DNA of 64,000 bases from a virus. Location of the stretch: positions 61,781 through 125,780 of IMG/VR virus record IMGVR_UViG_3300047470_000395, one strand, 5' to 3'. The position numbers and the translations under genes were made by a program. A model generated the notes under the pieces. The model saw only the letters and a list, made by a program, of their open reading frames with translations. It searched no databases and had not been told where the DNA came from. Positions within the stretch are counted from its first letter, which is position 1; each line of letters opens with the position of its first letter. Positions 1 to 10,061 of this stretch are shown in pieces.

Positions 1-135
1 GCGCAGGCGGCGGGAGCGCTCGTCGGCGGTGACCTCAACCTGAACATCGGTGCGGTCGCATCGACTGGAACCGCCCTGGAGGACGCCATGTTCGAGCTGC
101 GCCGTATCCGACTCGGAGGGGGAGCCAATGCGTGA
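1..135 (+). CDS. Tail tape measure protein, C-terminal end (partial)
   Basis: An open frame enters from the left edge and stops at 133-135 after 44 visible residues, ending in ..RRIRLGGGANA. It overlaps the next tail gene by 8 bases. The tape measure protein normally sits just upstream of the distal tail protein in siphophages, so position is the main argument; the Gly/Ala-rich start and basic end of the visible piece are compatible but not diagnostic. Confidence 0.55.
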   Translation, partial: AQAAGALVGGDLNLNIGAVASTGTALEDAMFELRRIRLGGGANA

Positions 136-1171
136 CGGCGAATGGGTCCTCGGCTACTCCCCTTATGACAACTACCCGGGCGCGTCGCTGACGTTCGGCC
201 GCGAGAGGTCCGGCATCTACTGCCTGAGCGAGCCGGACGTCACGTTCGCCGACATGGACCTTTCCGACGCGGCTTTGCCCGGCGAGGACGGTATCCGCAT
301 GGGCCGCGACTACCAGCGGAACGCCACGGTCACGTTCGAGCTGGGCGTCGACGGCGTAGGGGGACCGATTGACCGGCACTGGCCCATGCGCCCGTGGACG
401 CGAGGGACCCGGGTCGGTGACTGGACCGACATCGAGGCGGTGCTCGCCGCCTACAACAAGAAGGACCAGGGGCCGCATCAGTGGGGACTCGACGGCCTGA
501 ACATGCTGCGGCAGGTGTGGCGGGCCGACTCCACCCGTGGGAAGGCCGGCCGCGTCGCCTGGCTCGTACACAGCTCCGGAGGGCGCACCCGCCAGATGTA
601 CGGGCGCCCGAGGAAGTTCGCTGTCTCCCATTCCCGGCTGAGCCGCCAGGGGTACACGCCCGTCGTCTGCGAGTTCGTCGCCGTCGACGATCGCTTCTAC
701 GAGCAGACAGAGAAAGAGGTCGAGCTCTACGACCACCTGTTCCTTGGACTGCCGCCGCGGCCCGGCCGAGTGTCGGGCGGCGGCTGGCTGTTCCAGTCGA
801 AGAAGACCGCGTCATTCCAGCAGCGCGGCACGCTCAACACGTACCCGTACATCGAGATCCACGGGCCGTGTAAGAACCCGAAGGTCACGCTGACCCCGGA
901 ACTGTGGGCGGTGCAGCTCAACATGACGATCGGCGTCGACGAGCACGTCACCATCGACGCCCGCCCGTGGGCGCGGACGGTCACTCACTACAAGGGCTCG
1001 ACGTCGAAGTCGGTGGCGGACAAGCTGACGCGGTCGAGTCCGCGGCTGTCGCAGATGTTCATCCCGCCCGGGTACTGGACGGCTTCGCTGGCCTACACGA
1101 AGTCGACGGTCCGCGCGTTCGAGGGGCCGCGGATCCGGATCGCCTATCGCGACGCGTACTCCTGGTGGTGA
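128..1171 (+). CDS. Distal tail / minor tail protein (phage tail family)
   Basis: 347 residues. The ATG at 128 is chosen over an upstream ATG at 50 because it directly follows a purine-rich RBS (ggagggggag) and gives the short overlap with the preceding gene that is usual in tail operons. The N-terminal pattern (GYSPYDNYPGASLTFG, then PEDG-type and Arg/Gly-rich strands) is what I know from siphophage distal tail (Dit-like) proteins, which link the tail tube to the tip. First of three tail-tip genes. The role is a family-level inference. Confidence 0.65.
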   Translation: MRDGEWVLGYSPYDNYPGASLTFGRERSGIYCLSEPDVTFADMDLSDAALPGEDGIRMGRDYQRNATVTFELGVDGVGGPIDRHWPMRPWTRGTRVGDWTDIEAVLAAYNKKDQGPHQWGLDGLNMLRQVWRADSTRGKAGRVAWLVHSSGGRTRQMYGRPRKFAVSHSRLSRQGYTPVVCEFVAVDDRFYEQTEKEVELYDHLFLGLPPRPGRVSGGGWLFQSKKTASFQQRGTLNTYPYIEIHGPCKNPKVTLTPELWAVQLNMTIGVDEHVTIDARPWARTVTHYKGSTSKSVADKLTRSSPRLSQMFIPPGYWTASLAYTKSTVRAFEGPRIRIAYRDAYSWW

Positions 1172-1235
1172 GCACGCGACAGTAGGCGCCGCGGCCGCCC
1201 ACTCTCTCCTCTCCCTTATGGAGAAGGAGAACGGC

Positions 1236-2204
1236 ATGACGTGGGACGGCATCCCCTGGTTCGTCGAGGGCACCGCAGCGTCCGAGGAGACGATGCGCCT
1301 GATCGTCGAGGCGGCCGTGTCTGGCGGAGAGGGCGTCATCGGCCCCGCTGACCTCCTGGTGACGGCGCTGGACGCCCCGGCCGGCGCGGTCCAGGTGGCA
1401 CCGGGGGCCATAGTGGCGAAGCGCCGCGCGGCCGCGGGCGGCGGGAACCAGTCCTACGCGGCACGGATGCCCACGCTTGAGCAGGTGGACATCGAGCCGA
1501 CTGCCGCCGACGGAGGCAGGTCGGATCTGATCATCGCCAGGGTGGAGGACCCCTACGGCGGGGAGACTTGGCCGGCGCCCGAAGACCCGACGGTCGGCCC
1601 GTACGTCTTCACCCGAGTCATCCCCGACGTGCCGCAAGGCACCACGAGCATCCTCGACATCGACCCCGACTCCACCGCCATCACCCTGGCCCGGGTCGAC
1701 GTGCCAGCGGGGACGACCAACATCACCGCTGGCATGGTCACCAACCTGCGGCAAATCGCGCGGCCGCGGGCGCAGGCCTCGCGTCGGTACCTGCCCGGCG
1801 CCTGGTCGACCCCGGACGACGTCGGCCCCATCACCGACGGGTGGGAGATGTTCCCGCTCGGTGCGACGTGGACGGAGAAGGTGCCGGAGTGGGCGACGCA
1901 CGTGGCCGTGCACGTGTCCATCACGGGCCTGCTCCACCCCGACGCGACGGAGGCCCGCGGCCAGGTACGGGTGTCCTTCGGCGAGCAGCACGGGGTGGGC
2001 ATGCCGTACGGGGCCACCCAGGCGGGCCGGCTCGCCGTCCAGGCCGGGCACAAGTTCCTCCTCGACCCGGCCGACCGCGGGCAGATGCGGGACATCGACA
2101 TCGAGGGCATCGGCACCGCGGGCTTCACCGGTGTGCTGCGCGCCGACGCGTACACGGTGCTGTCGCTCGAGGTGACCTACTCGCAAGAGCCGGTGAGTGC
2201 CTGA
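1236..2204 (+). CDS. Minor tail protein
   Basis: 322 residues from the ATG at 1236, chosen because gaaggag lies 6 bases upstream; an ATG at 1218 would add six residues but has a poor RBS. The protein has the look of actinophage minor tail proteins that sit between Dit and the tail-tip hub (MTWDGIPWFVEG..., a beta-rich middle, and a C-terminal stretch resembling a small jelly-roll). Its stop overlaps the next start as TGATG, implying translational coupling. No catalytic motif is visible. Confidence 0.65.
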   Translation: MTWDGIPWFVEGTAASEETMRLIVEAAVSGGEGVIGPADLLVTALDAPAGAVQVAPGAIVAKRRAAAGGGNQSYAARMPTLEQVDIEPTAADGGRSDLIIARVEDPYGGETWPAPEDPTVGPYVFTRVIPDVPQGTTSILDIDPDSTAITLARVDVPAGTTNITAGMVTNLRQIARPRAQASRRYLPGAWSTPDDVGPITDGWEMFPLGATWTEKVPEWATHVAVHVSITGLLHPDATEARGQVRVSFGEQHGVGMPYGATQAGRLAVQAGHKFLLDPADRGQMRDIDIEGIGTAGFTGVLRADAYTVLSLEVTYSQEPVSA

Positions 2205-3403
2205 TGGCCTGGCGGTACATCGCGATGCGCGCGGTGTCCGGCGATTTCCTCGACTGGGACGTCCCGTTCGTCGCCGACTCCCCGCCCAAGCGGGAGCTGA
2301 ACGGGCCCGGCCAGATGACAGGGAAGATCGCACCGGAGTACATGCGGCTGATGGCCAAGCCCGACGGCCTGCCCGTCCTCGCCGAGTGGTCCACCGCTCT
2401 GTTCGCCGAGTTCGAGGGCCGTATCCGGTGGGGCGGACTGATCACGAACATCGCCTTCGAGGGCCAGGCGATGAAGGTCACGTGTGCTGGCTACACCGCC
2501 TACCCCAACGGCATCCCCTACCTCGGTTCCGTGATCCGCTCCGGCGCCAAGATCGCCCAGAAGTGGGCGTACGACGGGAAAGACAAGAACCACGACGGCT
2601 ACATCGACGGCACCCACCCCAAGAAGAAGATGCCGAAGAAGCCCAAAGGCAAGGTCAGTACCCGGTGGGACGCGTACGACATCGTCCGAACCATCTGGGC
2701 CCACCTGCAGGACTACAAGATGGGCAAGCTGGGCGTCACCCTCGACAAGCACGACTCCGGTTACAAGCTCGGCGCCTCGAGCGGCGAGGACCCGTGGGAA
2801 CTGCTGTGGTGGGACAGCCCCGACTGTGGCTCCACGATCACCGACGTGATGAACCTTGCGAAGGGCGATTTCCTCGAGCGGCATTACTGGGACGGCTCGA
2901 AGGAGAAGATCCTCCATCACATCGACCTGGGCACCAGGCGCCTCGGCAAGGCCCGCAACGACCTGCGATTTGCCCAGGGCGAGAACATCATCGAGATCGC
3001 GACCCCCAACTACCAGGGCGATTTTTTCGCGAACAACGTCTACGTGCTGGGGAAGGGGTCGGGGCAGAAGACGGCCCGGGTCCGTGTCGTCGTCGACGAC
3101 AAGCGGCTGCGTCGCGCCCGGATCATCGCCCACAAGAGCACCGCGAACGCGAAGTCGCTGACCGAGTACGGCAAGAAGGAGCGGGCCAGGCACTCGGAAC
3201 AGCTCACGATCCCGTCCATCGCGGTCCGCCACCACCCCAACGCCCCGCTCGGCTCGTGGGCGCTCGGCGACCGCATCCTCGTCCAGGTCGACATCCCGTG
3301 GGTGGGCGAACTCGCCATCTGGCACCGCGTCGTGTCCGAGGAGATCGACCCGGCCGCCGGCACCGCGGTCCTGTCGCTGACCCGCAGCGACTTCTACGGC
3401 TGA
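2204..3403 (+). CDS. Minor tail protein, ReqiPepy6 Gp37-like
   Basis: 399 residues starting in the TGATG junction with the upstream tail gene. Residues about 60-105 (EGRIRWGGLITNIAFEGQ, then CAGYTAYPNGIPY) resemble the Gp37-like tail-tip family, whose members mix strands that bind the Dit ring with a hub. A Lys-rich loop near residues 140-155 (KKKMPKKPKGK) is unusual. The C-terminal 100 residues look like a baseplate-hub beta domain. Exact tail role is inferred from order and style. Confidence 0.65.
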   Translation: MAWRYIAMRAVSGDFLDWDVPFVADSPPKRELNGPGQMTGKIAPEYMRLMAKPDGLPVLAEWSTALFAEFEGRIRWGGLITNIAFEGQAMKVTCAGYTAYPNGIPYLGSVIRSGAKIAQKWAYDGKDKNHDGYIDGTHPKKKMPKKPKGKVSTRWDAYDIVRTIWAHLQDYKMGKLGVTLDKHDSGYKLGASSGEDPWELLWWDSPDCGSTITDVMNLAKGDFLERHYWDGSKEKILHHIDLGTRRLGKARNDLRFAQGENIIEIATPNYQGDFFANNVYVLGKGSGQKTARVRVVVDDKRLRRARIIAHKSTANAKSLTEYGKKERARHSEQLTIPSIAVRHHPNAPLGSWALGDRILVQVDIPWVGELAIWHRVVSEEIDPAAGTAVLSLTRSDFYG

Positions 3404-3493
3404 CCAGGCCGCGACACTAACCCCTTCTCCCCTCCACTCTCCCGCCCTGCCCCGGATATCCCGGCGGCCGCGGAGAGATGGAGGGGAGGACGG

Positions 3494-6400
3494 GTGTCGT
3501 CCTTCAACCTGGACGAGCGGGAGAAGGCCAAGCAGTTCGCGTCCTACTTCAAGCAGCTCGAGGACCGCCTGGCCGCGCTCGAGCGCTCTAACCAGCTCAA
3601 CAACGCGAGCATCGAGGGCGGCGCCCTCGACATCTACGACGAGGACGGCGCCCTCAAGGGCTCCGTCGGCGTGCAGGACGACGGCACGGTGGCCTTGGTC
3701 CCCCACCCGGAGAACACCGACCCGCCCCCCACACCGTCCGCGCCGACCGTCGATTCCGCCCTGGCGGGGCTGGACATCACATGGTCCGGCCAGTGGGCCA
3801 ACTCCGAGACCGCGCCCAACGACTTCGCCCTGGTCCAGGTCCACGTCGGCACACCCGCCGACTTCACCCCGAACGCCGCCACCCAGGTCTCGCAGATCAA
3901 CGACGTGACCGGCGGCAAGACGACTGTGCACATCGAGGGCTACGACCCGGTGTGGGTGCGCCTGGTCGCTGTGAACACCGCGGCGCTGGCGGGTGATCCG
4001 TCGGACGCGGTGCAGGGGCAGGCGAGGCAGGCCGTCGGCCAGGACCTGATCGACAACATCATCACTGACGTCAAGATCGCGAACGAGGCGATCACCGAGG
4101 CCAAGATCGCCTTGTCGGCTGTGACCAGCGACAAGATTGCGGCCGGCTCGGTGAACGAGCTGCTCCTGGCCGACGACGCGGTCACCGCGGCGAAGCTCGC
4201 GGCCGCTTCCGTGGGGACGGTCGCCCTCGCCGATGGCGCGGTGCTGGCGGCCAAGCTCGCCGACAACGCGGTCACGCAAGCCAAGGTGGCGGCGAACGCG
4301 GTTACGGAACTCGCCCTCGCGAACTCGGCGGTCACCTCGGCGAAGGTGGCCGTGGGTGCGATCGACTCCACGCGGATCGCGGACGCGGCCGTCACGGCGG
4401 TGAAGATCGGGCAGAACGCGGTCACCGCGGCGAAGCTGGCCGACGGCGCCGTGGGCGTGCTGGCCCTGGCGGATTCCGCGGTCACCTCGGCGAAGGTGGC
4501 CGTGGGTGCGATCGACTCCACGCGGATCGCGGACGCGGCCGTCACGGCAGTGAAGATCGGGCAGAACGCGGTCACCGCGGCGAAGCTGGCCGACGGCGCC
4601 GTGGGCGTACTGGCCCTGGCGGATTCCGCGGTCACCTCGGCCAAGGTCGCTGTCAACGCGATCGACTCCACGAAGATCACGGACGCTGCTGTGACAGCGG
4701 CAAAGATCGGCGCGGCCGCGGTCACCACAGGCAAACTCGCCGCCCAGGCCGTCACGCTCGCCAACCTGTCCGGGGCGCTCGCCGACGTCGCCTCCCAGCG
4801 GTGGGTCGACACGATGGGTGACCCGTCCACCTGGACGGTGGCCGCCCTCAGTACCGGCGGCGCCTTCGACTTCCTCACCGGCATCACCGACGCCCAGACC
4901 GGACAGACCGTCGGCCAGGCCACCGGATTCGCCCGGCTACGCGGCAACACCCTGATCCCGTACGACCCCGACGTCCTCTATCGCATCTCCGCCCGCGTCC
5001 GGATGCCGCAGGCCAGCACCTCCGACGCGGTCTATGTCGGCGTCCTCGGCATCGGCGCGGACGGCGTGACGCTGGTCAACCGCGACGGCTCCAACTCCGT
5101 GAACAGCCACTACTACCCGGCTGCGTCCGGGAAGGCCGTCGCGAACTCGGACGGCTGGGTCACGGTCGTCGGGTTCATGAAGGGCCGGGCCGCCTCTGGT
5201 GTCTCGGGCAGTGCCGGCCCGAACAACGACCCACGCTCCGCGGGCCTGGTGAACGCGGGCGTGCGGTTCATCAGCCCGTACATCTGGCTCAACTACAACC
5301 AGCAGTCCAGCGGGTCCTCGAAGATGCAGATGGACTACGTCGCGATCGAGGCCCTGAAAACCGGCGTGGTCGACACGATCAACCTGTCGTCCGGCGCGGT
5401 CACGGCCCCGGCCATCGCGACGGACGCTGTGATCGCCGGAAAGATCGCGGCCGACGCCATCACCGCGCGGGAACTTGCGGCGAACTCGGTCACGGCCGCG
5501 GAGCTCTCCGCCGGGTCGGTCACGGCGGCCGCCATCGCGGCGGGAACCATCACGGCCGGGCAGCTCGCCGCGAACTCCGTCACCGCGACGCAGATAGCCG
5601 CGGGCAGCGTGCAGACGGCGGCCCTGGCCGCCGACGCCGTGGCGGCCGGAAAGATCGCGGCCGACGCCATCACCGCGCGAGAGTTGGCCGCGAACTCGGT
5701 GACGGCCGCGGAGCTCTCCGCCGGGTCGGTCACGGCGGCCGCCATCGCGGCGGGAACCATCACGGCCGGGCAACTGGCCGCGAACTCCGTCACCGCGACG
5801 CAGATAGCCGCGGGGGCGGTGCAGGCTGGAGCCCTGGCCGCCGACGCCGTGGCGGCCGGCAAGGTGGCCGCGGACGCGATCACCGCGCGGGAGCTCGCCG
5901 CGGGGTCGGTCACGGCCTCCGAGATATCCGCCGGCTCCGTCACCGCCAACGCCATTGCCGCCGGATCGGTCACCACGGACAAGCTGACCGTCGTAGCGGG
6001 CTCCAACGTCCTCAACGATCCCAGTTTCGAGGGCGCCTACGCCGCCTCGGTGGCCGCAAAGTTCTCCTCGTACGTCGCCCAGGACCTCACGTTCGGCAAC
6101 GGCTCGGCGGCCAGCCTGAAGTTCACGACGGACGGCACCGCAGCCTGGCGCGCGGCCGAGCTCGCACTCCTGACGATCCTCCCCGGGGACCAGCTCCACA
6201 TCGGCGTCGACTACTACGCCTCGACGAACTGGGTCGGCGCTGGTGGCGAGATCAACATTCAGATCCGGTGGGAGTCCGAGGGCGGCACCATCCTGTCGTA
6301 CAGCAAGACCGACAGCCGTACGACCGCGCCCACCCTCGGCGCGTGGACGCGACTGCAGGGCACCTACACCGCTCCCGCCACCGCTGTACGCGCCCGCATC

Positions 6401-9154
6401 CGTATCGAGACCGGCCTGGTCACGGCCGGCACCGTGTCGTTCGACAACGCTGTATGCCGCCCGATCGTCCCCGGGGTGCAGATCGCCGACGGTGCGATCA
6501 CCACGCCCAAGATGGTCGCCGGGTCCATCCAGGGCGACCGGATCGCGGTCAACACCCTGAACGCCGACCGCATCGTGTCCGGCTCGATCACCACGAGCCA
6601 GCTCAACGTCACCACCGCGGCGAGCGTGCTGCAGAAGTTCTACGACGTCGGCGCGGACGCAGCGAAGTGGCGCACCAGCGGCTCGAGCACGACCACCACG
6701 ACCACGCCCACGAACCTGACGTCGGTCCAGGTTGCCGACGCCCAGGCCGGCGGATCGGTCATGCGAGCGGTCGCCCAGGTCTCCGCGGCTTGGCGGCCGG
6801 ACATGCTCATCCCGTTCGACCCGAACGTCCTCTATCGCATCTCCGCCGTCGTCCGGCAGACCGTCGCGGGCAGTGACACCGCGCAGCAGCGGTTCTACAT
6901 GGGCGTGGCCGGCGTGGCAGCGGACGGCACCACCCTGGTCAACACCACCGGCGCCGCCTCCGCAGCCACGCAGCACTACGTCGCCGCCAGCTCCCAGAAC
7001 CTCACCGCGGGCGGCGGATGGCAGCGCTTCACCGGCTACATCAAGGGCTACGCGGCGACTGGCGCCAACGGCACACAGGGCACTGCCCCCTCGCCCACCA
7101 CGCCGGGAGTGCTGCACGCGAACGCCCGCTACATCTCGCCCCTGTTCTACGTGAACTACAGCGGCGGAACCGGCACCGCCGAGATCAGCTCCATCACGGT
7201 CGAAGTCATCGAGACCGGCGCGGTGCAGACCGTCAACATCGCCGATGGCGCCATCACGGCGAACAAGATCCTGGCCAACACCATCACGGCGGACAAGATC
7301 GTCGGCCTGTCCATCACGGGCGACAAGATCGCGGCGAACGCCATCACGACGGACAAGCTAGCGGCGCTGTCTGTCACCGCGGCGCAGCTCGCCGCGAACT
7401 CGGTCACAGCCACGGCCATTCAGGCGGGATCCATCGACGCCACCCACATCAAGGCCGGAGCGATCACCGCCGACCGGCTGTCCCTGGGCACCGACGGCAA
7501 CCTCATCGCCGACCCCAGCTTCGAGGGGGCGATGTCCGACGCTCGGGTCGTCGGGACCACCTACTGGTCGATCGTCACCCCCGGCAACAACACCGCGCGA
7601 GCCCTGCAGGTCAACGCCGCCAACGGCACGGTTATCACCCGCTCCATGACCCTGGCCACGGTGCCGGGGATGCCCGGTCAAAAGCTGTGGCTGTCCCTCG
7701 ACTACTTCGCCTCGACCGACTGGAACGGGCTCCGTATCAGCGTGTACGGGCAGTGGCTGGACGCCGTCGGCAACGTCCTCGACTACAGCACCATCACCAC
7801 GGGCGACAACCTGGCAGTCAAGGGCGCGTGGACCACCATCAGCGGAGTGCCCGACACGGTGGCCCCTGCCGGTGCGACTCAGCTCCGCATTGCGTGCTCC
7901 ACCGTCAACTCCAGCGTGGGCACGGTCCAGTACGACAACGCGTCCGCCCGGATCGTCCTCGCCTCCGGGTTCGCCGGGGCCCGCTCCGAGATCAGCCCCC
8001 GCGGTCTGCAGCTCTTCGACGACAACGGCGACGAGGCCGTCTCCCTGCTGACCGGCCAACCCAACTACCTGACCCTCAGCTCCGACGGACTGCCCGTCGC
8101 GACGATCGACCAGAACGGTGGGGCCTACTTCCAGAGCCTGGCCGTCGCCGACACCCTGACCGTGGGCGGCTCCGACTGGACTACTTTCCTCAACCAGTCG
8201 CCCCGTGGGATCCAAGCAATCAACTTCCAGACCAGCACTCGCACCGCGTCCGCCACAGAAATGGGGTTCGTGGAGCTGGTGGCCGACATCGACGCCACCC
8301 GGATGTACCGAATCGTGTTCGCGGCCCGCGCCAACCCCTCTGTGACTGGCGGCGAGCTGCAGCTACGCCTCCGCGACGGCGGCACCGCCGCGCCAACGAT
8401 CACGAGCACCCAGCGGTACGTCTCCGTCCACCACATGGCCCTCGGCAACTCCTTCACCGCACGCATGGAGTACAACGTCGCGGGCAAGTCGCTCGGCGCC
8501 GGAACGCACCGATTCCTGCTGACCTTCACCAACGCGCTCGGCCCCAGCGGACAGACGTGCACTCTGTCCGGGGCGAGCGACAACCCCGGCTATCTGTATG
8601 TCGAGGACACCGGCCCGTACGTCCCCGCGACCGGTGGCTACAACGACGGTGGCGGCACGGTCGCACAGCCGCCCACGAAGTACACCAAGACCTATAGCGC
8701 CACCTGGTCCGGCTCGTACGCGAACCGCGGCTCGTACAACAGCTATTACGGAAACTCGTGCTACCAGGGCTACTACTCGTCGACGAACGGCACGCAGGCC
8801 AGCCTCATCGGCTTTTCCTCGGCACTCGGGACCGACCTGTCAGGCGCGACGATCGTCAAAGCCGAGGTGTACCTGTACTTCGATCACTGGTACGCCAACG
8901 CCGGCGGAAAGGCCGTCATCAAGGCCCACAGCTTCACCTCCCGACCGTCGACGTTCTCGAGTGATCCCGAGTCACAGACGATCTCCTGGGCCCGCAACGA
9001 AGGCAAATGGGTCGACATCACGGCCGTCTTCGACAGCACCAAGTGGCGCGGCATCGCGCTCGACCCGAACAGCACCTCGTCGACGTACTACGGCCGCGCC
9101 CGCGGCTATGGCCAGACCAACCCCCCGCAGCTCCGCGTCACCTACACCAAGTGA
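3494..9154 (+). CDS. Giant modular tail fibre / minor tail protein
   Basis: 1886 residues from a GTG with RBS ggaggggagg. Residues 1-45 form a likely coiled coil (DEREKAKQFASYFKQLEDRLAALE). Long blocks of short repeats (AVTAAKLADGAV type) cover about 190-415, 630-835, 990-1040 and 1245-1335. Between them lie two related globular module types: A at about 425-615 and 1043-1243 (VLYRISA..R, ..GVTLVN.., HYYPAASG/HYVAASSQ) and B at about 836-990 and 1336-1490 (DPSFEGA, carbohydrate-binding-like). The last 170 residues form a Tyr/Ser-rich, DNRLRE-like beta domain. The architecture fits a trimeric fibre for host-surface recognition. Confidence 0.75.
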   Translation: MSSFNLDEREKAKQFASYFKQLEDRLAALERSNQLNNASIEGGALDIYDEDGALKGSVGVQDDGTVALVPHPENTDPPPTPSAPTVDSALAGLDITWSGQWANSETAPNDFALVQVHVGTPADFTPNAATQVSQINDVTGGKTTVHIEGYDPVWVRLVAVNTAALAGDPSDAVQGQARQAVGQDLIDNIITDVKIANEAITEAKIALSAVTSDKIAAGSVNELLLADDAVTAAKLAAASVGTVALADGAVLAAKLADNAVTQAKVAANAVTELALANSAVTSAKVAVGAIDSTRIADAAVTAVKIGQNAVTAAKLADGAVGVLALADSAVTSAKVAVGAIDSTRIADAAVTAVKIGQNAVTAAKLADGAVGVLALADSAVTSAKVAVNAIDSTKITDAAVTAAKIGAAAVTTGKLAAQAVTLANLSGALADVASQRWVDTMGDPSTWTVAALSTGGAFDFLTGITDAQTGQTVGQATGFARLRGNTLIPYDPDVLYRISARVRMPQASTSDAVYVGVLGIGADGVTLVNRDGSNSVNSHYYPAASGKAVANSDGWVTVVGFMKGRAASGVSGSAGPNNDPRSAGLVNAGVRFISPYIWLNYNQQSSGSSKMQMDYVAIEALKTGVVDTINLSSGAVTAPAIATDAVIAGKIAADAITARELAANSVTAAELSAGSVTAAAIAAGTITAGQLAANSVTATQIAAGSVQTAALAADAVAAGKIAADAITARELAANSVTAAELSAGSVTAAAIAAGTITAGQLAANSVTATQIAAGAVQAGALAADAVAAGKVAADAITARELAAGSVTASEISAGSVTANAIAAGSVTTDKLTVVAGSNVLNDPSFEGAYAASVAAKFSSYVAQDLTFGNGSAASLKFTTDGTAAWRAAELALLTILPGDQLHIGVDYYASTNWVGAGGEINIQIRWESEGGTILSYSKTDSRTTAPTLGAWTRLQGTYTAPATAVRARIRIETGLVTAGTVSFDNAVCRPIVPGVQIADGAITTPKMVAGSIQGDRIAVNTLNADRIVSGSITTSQLNVTTAASVLQKFYDVGADAAKWRTSGSSTTTTTTPTNLTSVQVADAQAGGSVMRAVAQVSAAWRPDMLIPFDPNVLYRISAVVRQTVAGSDTAQQRFYMGVAGVAADGTTLVNTTGAASAATQHYVAASSQNLTAGGGWQRFTGYIKGYAATGANGTQGTAPSPTTPGVLHANARYISPLFYVNYSGGTGTAEISSITVEVIETGAVQTVNIADGAITANKILANTITADKIVGLSITGDKIAANAITTDKLAALSVTAAQLAANSVTATAIQAGSIDATHIKAGAITADRLSLGTDGNLIADPSFEGAMSDARVVGTTYWSIVTPGNNTARALQVNAANGTVITRSMTLATVPGMPGQKLWLSLDYFASTDWNGLRISVYGQWLDAVGNVLDYSTITTGDNLAVKGAWTTISGVPDTVAPAGATQLRIACSTVNSSVGTVQYDNASARIVLASGFAGARSEISPRGLQLFDDNGDEAVSLLTGQPNYLTLSSDGLPVATIDQNGGAYFQSLAVADTLTVGGSDWTTFLNQSPRGIQAINFQTSTRTASATEMGFVELVADIDATRMYRIVFAARANPSVTGGELQLRLRDGGTAAPTITSTQRYVSVHHMALGNSFTARMEYNVAGKSLGAGTHRFLLTFTNALGPSGQTCTLSGASDNPGYLYVEDTGPYVPATGGYNDGGGTVAQPPTKYTKTYSATWSGSYANRGSYNSYYGNSCYQGYYSSTNGTQASLIGFSSALGTDLSGATIVKAEVYLYFDHWYANAGGKAVIKAHSFTSRPSTFSSDPESQTISWARNEGKWVDITAVFDSTKWRGIALDPNSTSSTYYGRARGYGQTNPPQLRVTYTK
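4331..4630 (+). repeat. Two near-identical 150-bp tandem units inside the tail fibre gene
   Basis: The 10-mer gtcacctcgg recurs at 4331, 4481 and 4631, and the two 150-bp units between are almost identical. Each encodes 50 residues of the AVTSAKVAVGAID..NAVTAAKLADGAV repeat. High DNA identity points to recent duplication; unit number may vary between relatives. Confidence 0.8.
5441..5860 (+). repeat. Two near-identical 210-bp tandem units inside the tail fibre gene
   Basis: The segment starting aagatcgcggccgacgccat recurs at 5441 and 5651, and a diverged third copy starts near 5861. Each encodes 70 residues of the ADAITARELAANSVTAAELS repeat. This period differs from the 150-bp repeat upstream, so the fibre has expanded twice independently. 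Confidence 0.8.
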
Positions 9155-9166
9155 GGAAGCCGACCT

Positions 9167-9550
9167 ATGCCCGCGCTACCGATGCCCCTGAACACGATGT
9201 GCGCTCTTGCCTGCGAGAAGTCTTTACTGCCACGCGTGCGCATGGCCATCGCGATCATCGCGCAGGAGGTTTTCGCCGAGTCCAAGGACACCCCCGGGTA
9301 TCCGCTGCGCTGGAACTTGGCGAAGACGGTCCTGAGCCCGACCGAGGCACAAGCCGCGTCGATGATGGTCGGCCTGGTCGTCTACCCGGACTTGCTCGCC
9401 GCGGCCGCGGCCGCCGGAACGACTGATCCCGTGGCCATGGCCGCAGCGATTACCGACGAGCAGCTCCTGGCCGCGATCCGCGCGGGATGGAACGCGGTCT
9501 CCGGCGTCAGCCAGGCCTCGATCGCCGAGACCGTGCAGGCGACGACGTAA
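9167..9550 (+). CDS. Hypothetical protein downstream of tail fibre
   Basis: 127 residues; the ATG follows gaggaag by 7 bases and lies 12 bases after the fibre stop, so it is probably co-transcribed. Helical throughout, with MALPMPLNT-like start, an Ala-rich stretch (AAAAAAGTTDPVAMAAAITD) and a Trp near the end. No membrane segment or known motif. Position suggests a tail-associated or fibre-assembly protein, which is only a guess. Confidence 0.7.
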   Translation: MPALPMPLNTMCALACEKSLLPRVRMAIAIIAQEVFAESKDTPGYPLRWNLAKTVLSPTEAQAASMMVGLVVYPDLLAAAAAAGTTDPVAMAAAITDEQLLAAIRAGWNAVSGVSQASIAETVQATT

Positions 9551-9581
9551 AGCCTTCCGGTGTTGCAGCGTTCGGGCTGCG

Positions 9582-9614
9582 GGGAGCCGCGGACCTTTCG
9601 GGGTCCCGGCTCCC
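9582..9614 (+). terminator. Hairpin after the tail operon
   Basis: GGGAGCCG-C-GGACC pairs with GGTCC-C-GGCTCCC around a short loop. There is no T-tract. It lies 32 bases after the stop at 9550 and could end tail transcription. Confidence 0.5.
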
Positions 9615-9653
9615 GCGCACCCCAATCTGACGACCGATACCGAGGAGGCGCTC

Positions 9654-10061
9654 ATGGAGTGGCTCACCTCTCTGGCGCCTGTCCTCGCCCCCCTGTCCGG
9701 CATGGTTGGCGTGCTGGGCGGGGCCTGGATGGTGTACCGCCAGACGAGACACAAGACCGACACGGACGCCCGCACCGCGGAAGCCAACACGGCAGTCACC
9801 GCTGTGACGACCGTGACGGAGGGCTTCACCAAACTGCTGGAGCAGCAGCGCGAGACCAACGCGAAGACCCTCGAGCGACTCACCACGGTCGAGGCCCGCG
9901 TCGAGCGCCTCGAGGAGGAACAACGGCAGTGGCGACGGTGGAAGGCCGCCGCGGTGGAGTACATCCACCAGCTCCGCGCCCTGGTCGGCCGGCTCCGCGA
10001 GAGTCCCGCTCCGGCCCCGCCGCGCGAGCTCGCCGAGGACCTGGGCGACAACGCGACGTAA
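9654..10061 (+). CDS. Membrane-anchored coiled-coil protein (holin/lysis-accessory candidate)
   Basis: 135 residues; RBS gaggagg 5 bases before the ATG. One N-terminal hydrophobic segment at about residues 3-27 is followed by a long charged coiled coil (TKLLEQQRETNAKTLERLTTVEARVERLEEEQ) and a Pro-rich stretch. A type-I or N-in membrane anchor plus coiled coil next to another small membrane protein between tail and lysis genes is typical of phage lysis cassettes. The endolysin itself is 10 kb away, so the lysis role is tentative. Confidence 0.65.
   Translation: MEWLTSLAPVLAPLSGMVGVLGGAWMVYRQTRHKTDTDARTAEANTAVTAVTTVTEGFTKLLEQQRETNAKTLERLTTVEARVERLEEEQRQWRRWKAAAVEYIHQLRALVGRLRESPAPAPPRELAEDLGDNAT

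Noticed and set aside
2177-7117. Long open frames on the minus strand opposite the tail genes (700 and 726 codons)
   Set aside because: They lie antisense to a clear tail operon, have low-complexity Arg/Gly/Val sequence, no RBS, and arise from high-GC codon bias.
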